NCBI GenBank assembly: GCA_008973525.1
Contig: WACJ01000047.1
Coordinates: forward strand, 1,302,001-1,366,000
From: Stenopsyche tienmushanensis
Lineage: Eukaryota; Arthropoda; Insecta; Trichoptera; Stenopsychidae
Length of the DNA stretch: 64,000 nucleotides
Direction of reading: 5' to 3'
A program made the translations under genes and the position numbers. The notes under the pieces were generated by a model. The model saw only the letters and a list, made by a program, of their open reading frames with translations, did no database searches and was not told where the DNA came from. The first letter of the stretch is position 1. The number at the start of each line of letters is the position of its first letter. This document shows positions 36,542 to 49,100 of this stretch, piece after piece.

Positions 36542-39500
36542 ATTTTAATTATTGTTGAAAATCAATTTCTCATCATTGCCAATTATCGCAGTATATTTTT
36601 ATAAGTCGAAACTTAGACTAAACCTAGATCAAAACGAAAGATTTAAAATGATTTTGAGCCTTAATAATTATTTAAATACGGTATTTTGAGCAGAATTGGA
36701 TTTTTTTAAGTAAGCAATCTGCTGTCTACAAGTGCAATAAGAACTTAATTTGCGTTATGATTCAATTAATCTTATTTTTTCTGCGAGGCGGACAACTTTC
36801 CGTGAATATTAATGCCTTTTGTCTTCCTCTTTAAGTTATACTTTCATGAGGATTTAATTTTTTGATGTTGCCTAAGTAAGTTATAACGAAAATAAAATTA
36901 TTAATAGTGACAATTTATAAGCTACATAATTTACAAATATATTTCCAAATGGGATAAATTTAATATAAAATTTTAATTCATCATTAGGCTTTACAGTTAA
37001 GCAAACAGAGTAAGTATCTGGACTGTAAAGGGTCTTTACAATTGGCATGATCATAAAAAAAATACTTCCATATTGATTCATATTACTAAAAAGCAGGAAT
37101 TTATACGGTAGAATACATTTAGCCACATTCGCTCTCTTTTAATATTTGATTGACAATAAAGCTTTATGATGCTTTTCATTTTATTAAGTTGAATTTGGGC
37201 TTTTGTAAAAAAATATTTTGGCAATTTTAGTACTCTTATAATCAATATTTGGATATTCATACGGAGACAATAATTGATGCAGGATATTTGGGCTATCCTG
37301 GGTACTAAATATCAATTATTGCATTTCCAAAATATTAGAGCCTATTTGAACATAATCTCAATGCTTTTTAGCTAATCTCGTCTAATCTCTTACATGTTAT
37401 ATATTTTACATAGACAAAATTCAGTGTATGAAGATTTATGATCTAAATATATAGATATTTTCCTTAATGTAGCTTGATGACTTTTATTTTTTCTTAAAGC
37501 TTTAAAATTACTTTTATGGTATTCAATTTTTTTTAGTTATATATGGCCACAAATTATGATATTAGGATAGATTTCCAATTAAGTATCGACGATACTAATT
37601 TTTTTTTTCAATACATCAATCAGCTCATATGGCCTAATAGCAAAGTATTAGCGGGATTACATATTTGACCATTAACTAATAAGTCGGTCATGTATTTGAA
37701 TTTCTATCATTTCGCGTAATTATCGGACTAAATATATTCAGATTATGAAATCATTTGCGATCATATTGCAATATATTATTTTTTTTATATAAAACTATAC
37801 ATTTTAAATAAAAGTTTGCTGAAGACTCTGTTTCAGCATGAGAGCTTACGTGTTTGCTTAGTAATATAATCCTCATAATTTGATTATAGCGTCATAAAGG
37901 CATTAACAACGTGGATTAGAAGAACATAAAGAAAAAACGTATTAAAATCCATTCCACAATTTTACTGCTCGTATATTTTGCAAGGAATATTTTAACACAA
38001 AAAAATATTACTCGACGAGCTCCAGAGCCGGTTGCTTATTATAATCCATTTCTAGTCTAGTAGTTAATGCTGAAAATTTATTCCTTTGATGGTGCTCGCA
38101 AATCTCATCCTGTTTTCCTGTTTTGTGGATATACACAGGATCTGTAATCCTGCTAGAGTATTGGAGGCGCTATGGTAGGTTTGATTTGACGCTAGCTGCC
38201 AAATAATCTCGTTCAAATCCCCAAACATGACAGTCATCTGATCAAAGTGAAATAAACAAAACGTATTTCAATATGCGAGCTCATTCTCAATGTGCAAATT
38301 GTAAAATAAGCCCCTTTGTAGGACTAAATCCTAGGAAAACATTCAACTGTAAATCAATATTTTTATAATTGAATTTCTCATTCTAAAAACAGCTTGTCAT
38401 ACGTAGAAATAAGTAATATATGTAAATAAACAATTCTCCTATAACATGATTTTGGTCTAATATTAACATTAGTAGAACTATTTTATATATTAATAATTAA
38501 ATGAAAAAAAGACTATCGAAGCAAATTTGTTAAAATCTCGGACAATCTAAAATTCAAAAGACTAGGAAACTAAGGAAGCTATAAGAAATATATACAAGGT
38601 CTGGTTAGTTGGAGTTATGAGATGATTAATAGTGATGACAAAGAAAGGCTTATATAATTTTAATATGTAACGCTTTTGATGTTCATTGTTCCGTTGAAAT
38701 ATTACCGATTCGTTGCTTTTAAAGTTTCATCACGCTTTTTGACCTAATTTAATGTATCAGATAACATGATATTTTTAATATTCCGGTAACCGTGTTAATC
38801 AATGGCTAATCCTACATGCAACATGCATATGGATCACGATTTTGTTATACAAAGACAAATCAATCAAATCGATTGGCTGGTTATTTAATTTATTGAAATA
38901 TTTGCAATCACTTCAAACTTGTTTTTTCCAACGTATTGAATATAAATTCATTATAATCTCGTTTAGTTAAATTAAATTGTGTTTAGTTTGATGAGATTAT
39001 TTGAAACTTCTCGAATGTACTTGTTCATAAATTAGTTGAAGATACGATACATTTAATGTTAAAGTTTTAAATACAACCAATTATCTTTAGTTGTGATCAT
39101 AATATGAATTTTAACAAAATTGTTACATTAATTAAATTAATTAACAGTACTAGAGTTTCTTAAAGTTTTGCATATAGTAAGTCGATTATAAGAATTAGGA
39201 GTAATTAATATTATTAAGATAAAAAAGCAGAATGACTATATAACCAAAAACTAGGTCCTATTTTTTAACAAATTTTTCGATCATTTTATCTCCTTAAAAA
39301 ATATTTCTATTTACCCTGGATATTTTATACTGTATTTGGCATCTTTAAAACTTCTTCTCCTCTTCCTAATCAGCATTTATATTTCAACATCATTATTTTC
39401 CTCTCATGAAGCTATATTAATATTTTCATTTTAACAAGATTAAAACTAGCTATTTTTCACATTTTTACTCTCTATTCGTCATTGTTTATACCATTATATA

Positions 39501-40100
39501 TTTTGTAACGAATGAACTATTATTTCCATTATTAATTTAACATTACAATTTTTCTATTTATTATTTAATTATAAGATCAACATACATCTTAATATTTAAG
39601 TGCTGCATTAAAAATGATATTACAATAGTCATCCTTTGTTAAAAATTATTTAATGTTTTAGATTGTTACCATCATCAGATGTGTATGTTTTATGAGAGTT
39701 AGAATTAGCTCAAAGCTGGGGTTTCGCGAAAATAAGTAAAGAAGCTTTCAAGAAAATAAATTGCTATTTTTTGGAATCATATTGATATTACAATTGAAAT
39801 AAATTAAAGGTCGAATAGATTCTTGGATTTTTAAAAGATGATAAATTTATAATCCAACTGGTTTAACACCTAATTTCTGATTGATTATACAATGACACTA
39901 GGCAAAATTAATAGCATTGCAAAAATCTATCAATAGGAATGTCTTGAATAATATTGAATTTTTGAATAAATATCCTATTCATTTATACCAATCTTGATTT
40001 TTATTCTCTTAGAAGAAATTCATATTTCAACTGATACACTGCGAATTTAATTGTAGCTGTACGAATATGGCAAATAAACATTCTACGAGATAAGTTGTAG
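36542..40100. other. No gene recognised
   Basis: AT-rich. A nested hairpin at 37268-37321 is listed separately. Around 38090-38240 there is a GC-richer patch with repeated TCCTG words but no gene. Confidence 0.6.
37268..37321. repeat. Nested inverted repeat (possible stem-loop)
   Basis: Outer arms CAATAATTGAT (37268-37278) and ATCAATTATTG (37311-37321) are exact reverse complements. Inside them AGGATA (37281-37286) pairs with TATCCT (37294-37299) around a 7-base loop. The arms are joined by a 2-base and an 11-base unpaired segment, so the fold is strongly asymmetric. It is shorter and more interrupted than a typical microRNA precursor. Confidence 0.6.
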
Positions 40101-40669
40101 TTAAGGGACGTTTCTACTTGGTTGATTTAAAGAAAATCTTTTTTTTTTCATCGTGTATCAGAAAGAACCAATGTTTAAGAATGCGTTCCATAAATTTCAA
40201 GTCGATATAAATGAAATTCGCAAATTTATAGGCCGACGAGGAGAAGCTTTAAACGCGTTTTTCTCGAAACTACATTTTACAAGCTCATGGAAGTGCTCCC
40301 ACACGAACAAACAAATTCTCACTATTTTTTTATTTTTAAGTATTTCATTTTAATTATAGTCTATATTATATATAATATTATACATAGTAAACATATTTTT
40401 AATTGTTTTGCTACAAATCACCTATCCAGGACTTAGGACTTCCATGGTGAAGAATGTCATCGTTCCCCAAACGTTTGTCCATCAACATTAATGACTGCCC
40501 CAAATCCCATAACTATACTTTGTCAAATTTTAAAAAATATTTTTATATTCAATAAATATTGCTTAATCAATATTATAAATATCAGCATTCTATATTAAAT
40601 ACGTTTTGCATTAAAAATGTTAAAACATCAACTGCTTTTAGGTCCAACAAGGTAGAAACGTCCCTTAAC
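40101..40669 (+). mobile_element. TTAA-flanked element, complete copy (569 bp)
   Basis: TTAA occurs at both edges (40101-40104, 40666-40669). The inverted ends both read GGGACGTTTCTAC inward and continue to GTTG with a few mismatches. Such ends with a TTAA target fit the Kolobok or piggyBac superfamilies; I cannot decide which. The interior carries KEPMFKN and FQVDINEIRK in the 66-aa ORF at 40153-40353, and then the motif AAACGCGTTTTTCTCGAAAC. The size and lack of a transposase make it non-autonomous. Partial copies lie at 23833-24622 and 34449-34654. Confidence 0.8.
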
Positions 40670-42889
40670 GTTCTAACCAAGAACGCAAACTACGAGTTAT
40701 TTTATATTTTAAAAAACATATTTTAAGTTTTAAAGGATAGTTACAACAGTATTTTTTATTTCTATAATATAAAATACTCAATACTCAATAGTATTTGTGA
40801 ACACATTTTGATGTATTATTAAGTAGCTGAGTACGAGCTTTTAAGAAATGATTGTATGTATTAATTGTTGTGTTTTAATATAAAATTCGATAATATGCTA
40901 AGGCTTTCCAAATTTGTTGTTGGTAATGTATAAAATCAGCATTTTTGAGTAAATTTCTTAATGCAATGGACTAATTAGAAAATTTTACGATTTGAGTAGT
41001 GGCTATCACAATATGTCTAAGGGTAAGAAATTCGTCCTTAATTTCGTTAATTGCTCGCCTTCCAGAGCCGTGGAGGAATGTCTTCCGTTCCCTTACTAAT
41101 TAAAAATTTTACAACGGTCCTCTATGGCCGTTGCCCATTTTATTGTCGGTCCAAGTGGGGTGCAGTCAGAGCATCGCCGGTCGGTGGTGTGCGTGTCGTT
41201 TTAGTGGTACGCGCGTGCCAAGGCAAAGGCGCCGGAATTTGTTTGCTTATCATTACCATTCGCTGCTAAATCATTTTTATTGCCCCCAAAAAGCATAAAA
41301 ATGCCTCTCGAAAAAAATCACGACGCGAGTTTTTCTGCTAAATTTAGTTTTAATATTTCCATTTAGTTTCCGTGCGGCGGCCACGCTCCCTGCAAAGCAG
41401 CTCGCGCCACCAAACACGTTTCAAATACTGATATATAATTACAATGAGAGAAAACTACGATCCCCAAATCGATCTTTAGGATCCCCTTATATTGTAGCTA
41501 AAGTCGAGAAAGTATTAAATAAAATTTATGTACACTATTTAAGTTAAATTGACGCCATAAAAATGAATTATCCTAGCGGAGCCACGTTATGGGAGATAAA
41601 ACTCAAAGGCCAATCTCAATCTGAAAGCGACTATGAGATTGAGCTGAATTTGTTCAAAGAAATCAAAGCAAAGCGATATGTGATGGTGGTAATTTGGCGG
41701 GTTCTTAACTGTATTTTAGAAGCAATATATCAAAGGCATTAAACTTAGGGGTGATATTATTTTTAGAAATCACTATCATCATATGAAAGCCAATTAGCTT
41801 TAAAGCTCTATCGCACGTCATTTTAAAATTCCAAAATTTTACCATTAAATCTACAGTCTTAAGAGAACAAACTTCAAGATCAAATATATATTAATATTTT
41901 TGTTGCACTCAAAATAAATAGGACATTGTTTCATTGTATTAAGGTGCAATATCCATTATTAGACGTGGGCAATCACTATCGAAGAATTTCCCAAGGAAAA
42001 GATTTTTAATGTACTGGATTTCCATTGCCTTGCTCGGTTGATTCAATTATTATATTAAATCTAGATTTTAGCCAGAATCATTACAATACGAGTTCAGGAC
42101 TTAAACCAATATACCAACATTGGGTCTGTCTATATTTAGAGATAAAAAAGCTTTACATTATGTATATTAACGCGTAAATTCATCCATACAAAAATGCCAC
42201 TGACTTTCCATCGAGCCGCAAACAGTATGCCAAATTTTAAAAAAATCAGTCAGTTTCCTTCTTAAAGGAATGATTATGCAAAAAATGATACTTGGCTAAA
42301 TAATTCACTCCAAAAAGGTCCGAAGATTCAACTCGGACCTATTAGAACATATTTTGAACAAGGAATGGATGAGTAAACTCGCATATATGGCGGACATATA
42401 ATATTTAGTCTACTTAATAAAACTAACCTTTCTCTCCAAAGGTTTTGTACAAATATTTTTAAAAGTAGCTGATTTTTTGTTACCACTTTTCATCAAGAAT
42501 TGGTGCTGATGTCGACAATAAAAGTGTTTTAAGTGTAATAAGTCAACACTTGTAGGCGACGGTACTAAAATTTAATCACCATTACTTAGAAAATAAGGGT
42601 TTTCGTAAAGGAAATCCTTGGATTAATAATCCCTTCATGGAGGACGTCATTTAATGAACTCTTACAAATAGAAAAAAATAACAACTAATAGAATCGTCTT
42701 TGGATGATACAAAACATTGATATTGCCTCAGTTTTGAATATCAGTGAAAGACAAATATCCATTCTTAAGCTGTAAAGTCATAATTTTTTTAATGTCATTT
42801 TCAACAACCTATTCAAGCGAAAACATATTTTCGTCCATGTTCTCAATAAAATCCAAAGCCAAAAATAACCAATATATTAACAAAAATGA
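40670..42889. other. Mostly featureless; GC-richer island at 41040-41420
   Basis: The island includes a 72-aa plus ORF (41051-41269) with no recognised family. It is followed by TTTTTATTGCCCCC and CATAAAAATG, with several CpG. It may be conserved non-coding DNA, but only composition supports this. The rest, including 41560-42889, shows no gene. Confidence 0.45.
40901..40928 (+). mobile_element. Solitary Tc1-like right terminus
   Basis: The stretch CTTTCCAAATTTGTTGTTGG (starting at 40904) then TAATG, followed by TA, resembles the right end of the Tc1 remnant at 29150-29628 (TTTCCAAACTTATTGTCGG then TAGTG). No transposase sequence was recognised to its left. Confidence 0.4.
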
Positions 42890-42981
42890 ATAAACATATT
42901 TATTTCAGTATTAGTGATCCACAAAAATGTTTCCTTTTTATTAGCCATGTACCGCATATGTAAAATGATTGGGGAACACTG
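42890..42981 (-). mobile_element. Possible hAT terminus
   Basis: Read on the minus strand from 42981, the sequence begins CAGTGTTCCCCAATCATTTT. CAGTGTTCCC is a common start of hAT inverted repeats. No partner end or transposase was identified nearby. Confidence 0.35.
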
Positions 42982-43793
42982 ATATAAACTATGCAATTTT
43001 TGACAGTGATAATACTTTTTTGTTGTTGTTATTTAAGTAAGCAAATAATGAATAACTATGTTTTTTTATCGATATTTGGATTATAATTATCTTTGCTCTT
43101 CTGGTATCGAAATTTAAATTATATTCAAATTCAAGATATTCTTTTTCTTATCTTCAATTTTTATAAATCTCATAAATATAAACGAATTTAATTAAAAGAG
43201 TATATGGACCGAAGATAATGTATAACGAATCGTTCGTTATTTTAAATTGAGAAGTCGAAAGCTTAAGAAAACATCCCTACTTATTTATGCTGAAAGTTCA
43301 GCAATCTTCAAAAGAAATATTTTCAATGGAAGTCTTTGTGGGAATATTATGTTTATATATACTAGTTATCGTACCTAAGAATTCTTTTTTTACATACCGC
43401 CCTTCCGTTTTGATCAGATTCATTTCAAGATGTTTTTAAAATATTGCATAAGTCCAATACATTTTTAGGACAAATACATACAATCCCATCTAGATGAGTG
43501 TAAATTCAGATTATGGAATAAAATATTAATACTTCTGATCTCTTAAAGTTGTAAGTATGGTGAAACTTTATTTCCACGTTCGGAATTCATATCCAAACTA
43601 AAATAATTTAGTGTAGCGTAGCGACATTTTAAAATACTAATTAAGTTATTATATTTCCATATTATATTACTTAATGCATTATGTATGCAATATTATAGTC
43701 AGAATGTCATTAATAAAATTTAAACACTGGAATAACAATTCGTATTAACTGTTTTAATTCAATTAGATTTGTGACAATCATTTGTATTAGCTA
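42982..43793. other. No gene recognised
   Basis: AT-rich spacer up to the Helitron end. Confidence 0.6.
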
Positions 43794-46724
43794 CTAGCTG
43801 GTACCCGGCGCGTTGCTGCCACAGAAGAAATAGTTCTAAAAATACCATTTGAAATTTGAAAGAGTTATCTTGTTTAATTAGCAATGATATAAATAATGAT
43901 ATTTTTTCCGACAATGAATACATTTATTGATATTGAATGATATATAAAGAAAAAAATATTAAAAGCATACATTTTGCTTACTTAATTGTTCTGCTAAGTG
44001 CTTTAGGGTAGAGAATAGTTTTGGCTTTTCCGTCTTTAACAAATACAAATAAATTTCTCTGCTGTCCAACGTGGATTTTATAGATTCTTCCGCACACTTG
44101 AAGTGCCTTGTTGATGGTCATTGAGAATGCAAGTCCAACCGGGAGCTGCAGTCGTCTCTTATCAAATTGCACGTCGGTGGGAATGAGCACATCTTCTCCT
44201 TTCGACTTTCCATTAAGAATATATAGTTGTTTCGATGATATTCGGCATCAATTTCTTCATAGTGAGTCTTGTTCCAATTTGTAAGGTGGCACATCAGGAA
44301 GATCTGACGAATTTAAAAACTCGATTGGATAGTTAGTAACTTGGTCTGCATTCATGGCGCTATCAATCGATTTGTAGGTAACAAAATCATTTGCAATTTG
44401 TTATTGTATTGTGTGGTTGATTGTATTGACGTCGGTGTTTTCTGCTGCCAAAATAGCATGTTCGCAAAGCCAATAATGATTTTTATAATTACTAAAAATC
44501 TGCGGAAAAACTTTCTGAATGAGTAAATCGATGGATGGCACAACAACGCAAAAGTTCGATGGAAATGAAATAAACTTGGTAGCATCAACATGCACTTTTC
44601 CTTCACCAATGTTCAATAGTCGTTTTAAAAATGTGGCTGCCGACGCATCACGCTACAAATGTACGCGCATATTTGTCTTTAATGTCAGTTTTCGCACGTC
44701 TCTCCAAAGATGCGATGCTTTGAGGCAAGAATCAGCTGGTGTCGATGAAAGCGTCACTGGAAGAGGTTGTCGAAAGTCGCCACATAATAAAATTAGAGCG
44801 CCACCAAACGGTTTTGCATTTGATCGTAAGTCTTTAAGAGTTCGATCAAGCATTGCATTCATCCCAGATAATCCCCTTGCAAATTTTCAAAACTTTAGCT
44901 ATGTCAGAAACTTTAGGAATGTTACATGTCAGAGCTTCCAATAAATGCATATCTAATGGCAATTTGAATGCCGAATGCGCTGTTCGTCCACCATCTAATA
45001 ATGTTGCCGCAGTACCTAATGAAGCAAGAGCTAAAGCAATTCTATTTTGAGATCGAATGTGAGCCAATAGTAAAGTGATGAGATACGTTTTTCCACTACC
45101 GCCAGGCGCATCAAGGAAGAACAGATCATTTGTAATTGTATCGTAGGTCAATTTTTGTTCCGCAAGCAAAAGTTGTTCGTTTGCTTCGACAAATGCATCC
45201 AAATCATTAGCATTGTACTGCTGTTCAAGTGCAGAACGAATTCTTGTTGAATGAATTCTTTGATGTTGATGGTTAAGCAAATGTCTTCGATTTCGATCAG
45301 AGCTTGATTGAAAATATTGTCCGAAAACTCAATTGAATTGTCATTGCTAACGTTGTGTAAAATGTCTTCGCTCAAACCCTCTCTGAATTTTTACCACAAA
45401 TCTTTCGGGTTGGATGACGGACATGTGGTTAAAATGATGGCGAGTAATGTTCTAATTTCCGTTCGACCTTTCTCAATGAAATATGACATTCGACATTAAC
45501 CAACTGCATTCTTAAATAGTAACACTCGGCTTTATTTGGATGTAATGTGTAAATAGGGCCCAATGCATCAGATGACTGCAGATTTCGATAGCCTTCATCA
45601 CGCATCCCTTGCTTACGTCGTTGAAAATTCTCGGATGTAGTATTTCATGTAAAATAGTTAGGAACTTGTGCGTACCATAATGTCTCTGCAAATACATCTT
45701 CTTCACACAGCGCAAGTGTTGGTTCAGCAGCAACATTTCTTGCAGTGTCTGCCTTTGTCCATTTTCGAGATGAGCACTGAGATGAACAACATTCGGATTG
45801 CTTCTGTGAATTAGGAAGCTCAAAATAGGCCAAAGAGCCTCGTCACTGCTGATATATCTACCTGTTTGAAATTGAGTTTGAACTCGATCGTTGCGCTCAT
45901 CAAGTCTTTCAATACTGACTACTGCCATATCACTGCCTATTTGCATGTACAATTTGCACGACAATATCCGACGTTGGTATGAGCTTTGAATGTTTTCGAT
46001 GAAAAAGAAGATCCATATATTGTTGATTTCAACGTCAACATATTGTTATTAAATAAAATAATTATTCATTTGTTTCTTGTTTTTATTTTTTAAATTAAAT
46101 TTAAATTCAAATCTGGTTTCAAAGGCGTTTTCAATTTACCAATAAATTCGTCCCCCGTTAACAGGATTTAACCTTTATCCATTTTACACTGGGATGCAAA
46201 CTGTAATCGTAATGAATATCATATTGAAATGCAGCAATATTCAAATCAACATGTACTTTCGATTCTCGTTGCACGTTGGTCGTCTGATTTTGATCGGATA
46301 ACACTCAAACGTATTTTTTCGATTGTTACGTACGTGAATAAGCGATGAATGAAATGAAGCATTTTAAAAGTGCTTGCGATAAATAATTTGGATATAATTG
46401 ACCGATGGATAACCTGCAAATGACATTGACGTTTGACGTATGTGTTGTATGTGACGACGACACGACGCCTCCTACTGCAACTTGTAGGTACTATATACCT
46501 ATAGCCTTAGCAACGCATAATCTCAAACACGTCAGAATCAACAACTTTCACACATTAAGTTTTGAATTAAAAATCTACTGTAAGTTAATTGTACTATGCC
46601 TATGTCACCCCCTGATCCCTTGGCAATAAGTGGACCAAGTTTTGTCTCAATCCGATGAACGCGCATATCAACCCATTTCGCCCGAGCATTAGCCGGGAAA
46701 CGCAACTTATTTTTATATATTAGA
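43794..46724 (-). mobile_element. Helitron with both termini, internally deleted
   Basis: On the minus strand the element starts at 46724 with TCTAATATATAAAAATAAG, directly after an A. It ends with CTAG at 43797-43794 directly before a T, the A/T insertion site of Helitrons. The 5' segment (near 46590-46700) with its rolling ATAAAAAT start and GGTTGATATGCGCG run looks like a Helitron leader. The segment just before CTAG contains GGCAGCAACGCGCCGGGTAC, a GC-rich block like those near Helitron 3' ends. Inside lies a damaged helicase gene. The Rep nuclease and the N-terminal part of the protein are missing, so about 2.9 kb of a normally much longer element remain. Confidence 0.75.
43978..45970 (-). 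pseudogene. Helitron Pif1-like helicase pseudogene
   Basis: Reading on the minus strand from 45970, a block with RYISSDEALWPILSFLIHR and VVHLSAHLENGQRQ matches the region before the helicase. Then come the fragments EDILHNVSNDNSIEFSDNIF and, after a frame change, the Pif1 Walker A motif APGGSGKTYL (near 45090). The Walker B region GIIWDECNA (near 44860), LCGDFRQPLPV and NMRVHL (near 44660) follow. The next part, FVTYKSID..MNADQVTNYP, leads to IPTDVQFDKRRLQLPVGLAF and SMTINKA, where a small deletion removes the following GQ(T) and the CFSHGQLYVACSR block. NLFVFVKDGKAKTILYPKAL closes the gene. Several frameshifts and stops make it non-functional. Confidence 0.85.
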
Positions 46725-48154
46725 TTAACGAAACAAATGGTATAAATATGACTGCACAATATCACTATGGAGCATTAAATTTTACAATTTGGTATTCAAT
46801 ATTCAGTATTTAACATTAAGCGTTCAGTATTTCATTTTTGGGCATTCATTTTGAGCATATTTTCCAAACATCGATCATTCAGTATCGTAAAAGAAAATCT
46901 AATAAAGATTCATAAGAAAATTAAAACTACGCTTTCGTTTGGAGCCAAAATTAATAAATAATTAACGCAGTTCCTAAATCAAAAACCTTCCTCGACTACC
47001 GGAGAGAAGACTTGATTAATAAATATAAAACTCTATTTTAGTTATTTATAAAAATATTATTTACGGAAATTTAGAGGTCATCAGATCTTTTCGCAAAAAA
47101 ACAAACACATCTTATCTGAAAAACTTGTTATTAATGTTAATAATCTTAACATTATTTTCATTCAATCCCTCTTATGAAAAGAAGCCGAAACTTCATAAAA
47201 TCTACGATTACAGCCTATTGAAGGATGATCCATTTGAAGGCAAACATACTCGTGTATAACCAAATATTTACAAATAAGTGTCTTCAAATAATACAAAGAG
47301 AAGGTCGAGTGATATACAATGCGAATACAGCCTTCCTTCGAAGATAATCTTCCAGTTCAAAATAAATAATACAACGTCGGTCGTTATTATTCGGCTTAAA
47401 TCGCGTAATGACTTATTTTTGTTGTTGTGTAGACTTTATGAAACGATAAATGCGAAAGCTTTTAGTGCCGCTTTTTGAAAAACACGCCGGGATGTAACAA
47501 GTTTTTCGGAAAACTACTTCAGCCAATCGCGCTTGTGTACGAACGCTCAATTATGTGTGCCACTAAAAGCTCTGATAATTTTATTATACAGACGCTAAAA
47601 GTTACATTTTGTTTCGGCTTATTTCGCATAATGCACTGTTAAAATGGCAAATGGAACTATGCCAGAAGTATATGCAAATTTCACATTAATTACGTATAAA
47701 CCCTTTTCGGTTTTTCATTAAGCGATAGCAGGCTTAAATTAAATCATTCTCGAACATTGTCGACGATAGGTATATATATGTATATATACCTCAGTATTCT
47801 CATCGGAATACATTGGGTCACCTAAATGAACATATCAAAGTACGTTTTATGGCTATAATTTTCGTAATATAAAATTCAGATGATTTTAATGATTGAGCAG
47901 CTTTATTTGGAAATTAATGAAAACATCATAAACAGGGCTACATTTATTTTACTAGGAAAGGCTTTATGAAATATATAGAATTTACGTAACGCTTAAAAAG
48001 TATAATAACACCAAAAATCATTCTTTCATTCTCAATTGTTTGACTCTAATGATAATCTTAATATAATCTCAAATTTATAATGCAAATCCAAAATATTAGA
48101 TGCAATAATCACTGATTTGATTGATGAAGATGTATCCAAAAATATTTTCGATTT
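46725..48154. other. No gene recognised
   Basis: AT-rich. A perfect palindrome lies at 47768-47791 (AGGTATATATA, TG, TATATATACCT). A short GC-richer patch at 47490-47570 holds nothing recognisable. Confidence 0.6.
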
Positions 48155-48865
48155 TTAAGGGGGGAAACCAGTTTAAACGGCTTGAAAAATCGGTTTTTTT
48201 TATAAATTATTAGTAAAACTATTCAAGAATATGTTTTCAAAATTTCACAACAAAATTCAGATTTTTTCCCATGTTATGAGCAATATAGTGAACGCAAATC
48301 GATGCTGAAACACGCGACAATTAGTACAGAATACTTTCAAACGCGTTTTTCTCGAAACAACTTTTTTTCAACTGGCGGGAACTCTAACTCAAAAAGTTCT
48401 AAACCATTTATTTTAAATATTTATATAAATATTTTATACTTAATTCTAATGAACATGTAGCTAATTCTGAGAAAATATTATTGTTTAAAGTGTGATTTTT
48501 ATTGCAAAGAAGATGCCAAAGAATGGTAAAAATCGTAACATTTTTAATTTTTTTTAATCAAAACTGAGTATATATTCTTAAAAAACATATTATTATTGAA
48601 ATCAAAATATTGTATTGATTTTTAATAAAAATTGTGACTTTTACAATTCCCGCTAATAGCAAACTCTGATGGCGACCTTCCATTTACAGAAGCTTATAAC
48701 TCGGATATTTCGGGTGGAAATGAATTTAAAAAAAATTCAGATGTACATAAAAGTATTTATAAGATATTTTTAAAGTATAAACAAATTCTAATTGTTCTTT
48801 CCCTGTTAAAAAAAATCACGAAAAACACTAAAAAATCTGCCTCCTAAACTGCTTTCCCTCCTTAA
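48155..48865. mobile_element. TTAA-flanked element (711 bp) with GGGGGGAAACC ends
   Basis: TTAA lies at both edges (48155-48158, 48862-48865). Inward from each the ends read GGGGGGAAACCAGTTTAAAC and GGAGGGAAAGCAGTTTAGGA, matching at about 18 of the first 23 positions. TTAA target sites with G-rich ends fit the Kolobok or piggyBac superfamilies. No ORF of note lies inside, so it is non-autonomous. It contains AAACGCGTTTTTCTCGAAAC (48339-48358), the motif also seen inside the element at 40101-40669. The right-hand TTAA is also the left edge of the next element. Confidence 0.7.
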
Positions 48866-49100
48866 CCACTTCATGCTTTAGAACGAACGGTGCTCGCGCG
48901 CAGCGCATGTGCCGTATCGCACCAACCCGAGCGCTGCTCGCTTGTTTCGCATTACATACGATAAACATAAAGTGACGTTCGCCAGTTTTTTTTTAACTAA
49001 GAAATTTTAAAAATATGTATACTTATAAAATAAAGAATAAAATAACCTGATGTTTTTAATTACATTTTTGTCAAAAAAAACCCGAGCATGAAGCGGTTAA
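48862..49100. mobile_element. 239-bp TTAA mini-element (piggyBac-like MITE candidate)
   Basis: Arms TTAACCACTTCATGCT (48862-48877) and AGCATGAAGCGGTTAA (49085-49100) are inverted repeats with one mismatch in 16. TTAA at both edges followed by CC is the pattern of piggyBac-type elements. The interior has a strikingly GC-rich block (48890-48950, alternating GCGC and GCTCGC words) and no ORF. Its left TTAA is shared with the preceding element and its right TTAA abuts the broken mariner copy B. Confidence 0.7.

Noticed and set aside
44519..44944. 141-aa plus-strand ORF
   Set aside because: It is antisense to the Helitron helicase blocks LCGDFRQPLPV and NMRVHL, which explain the open frame.
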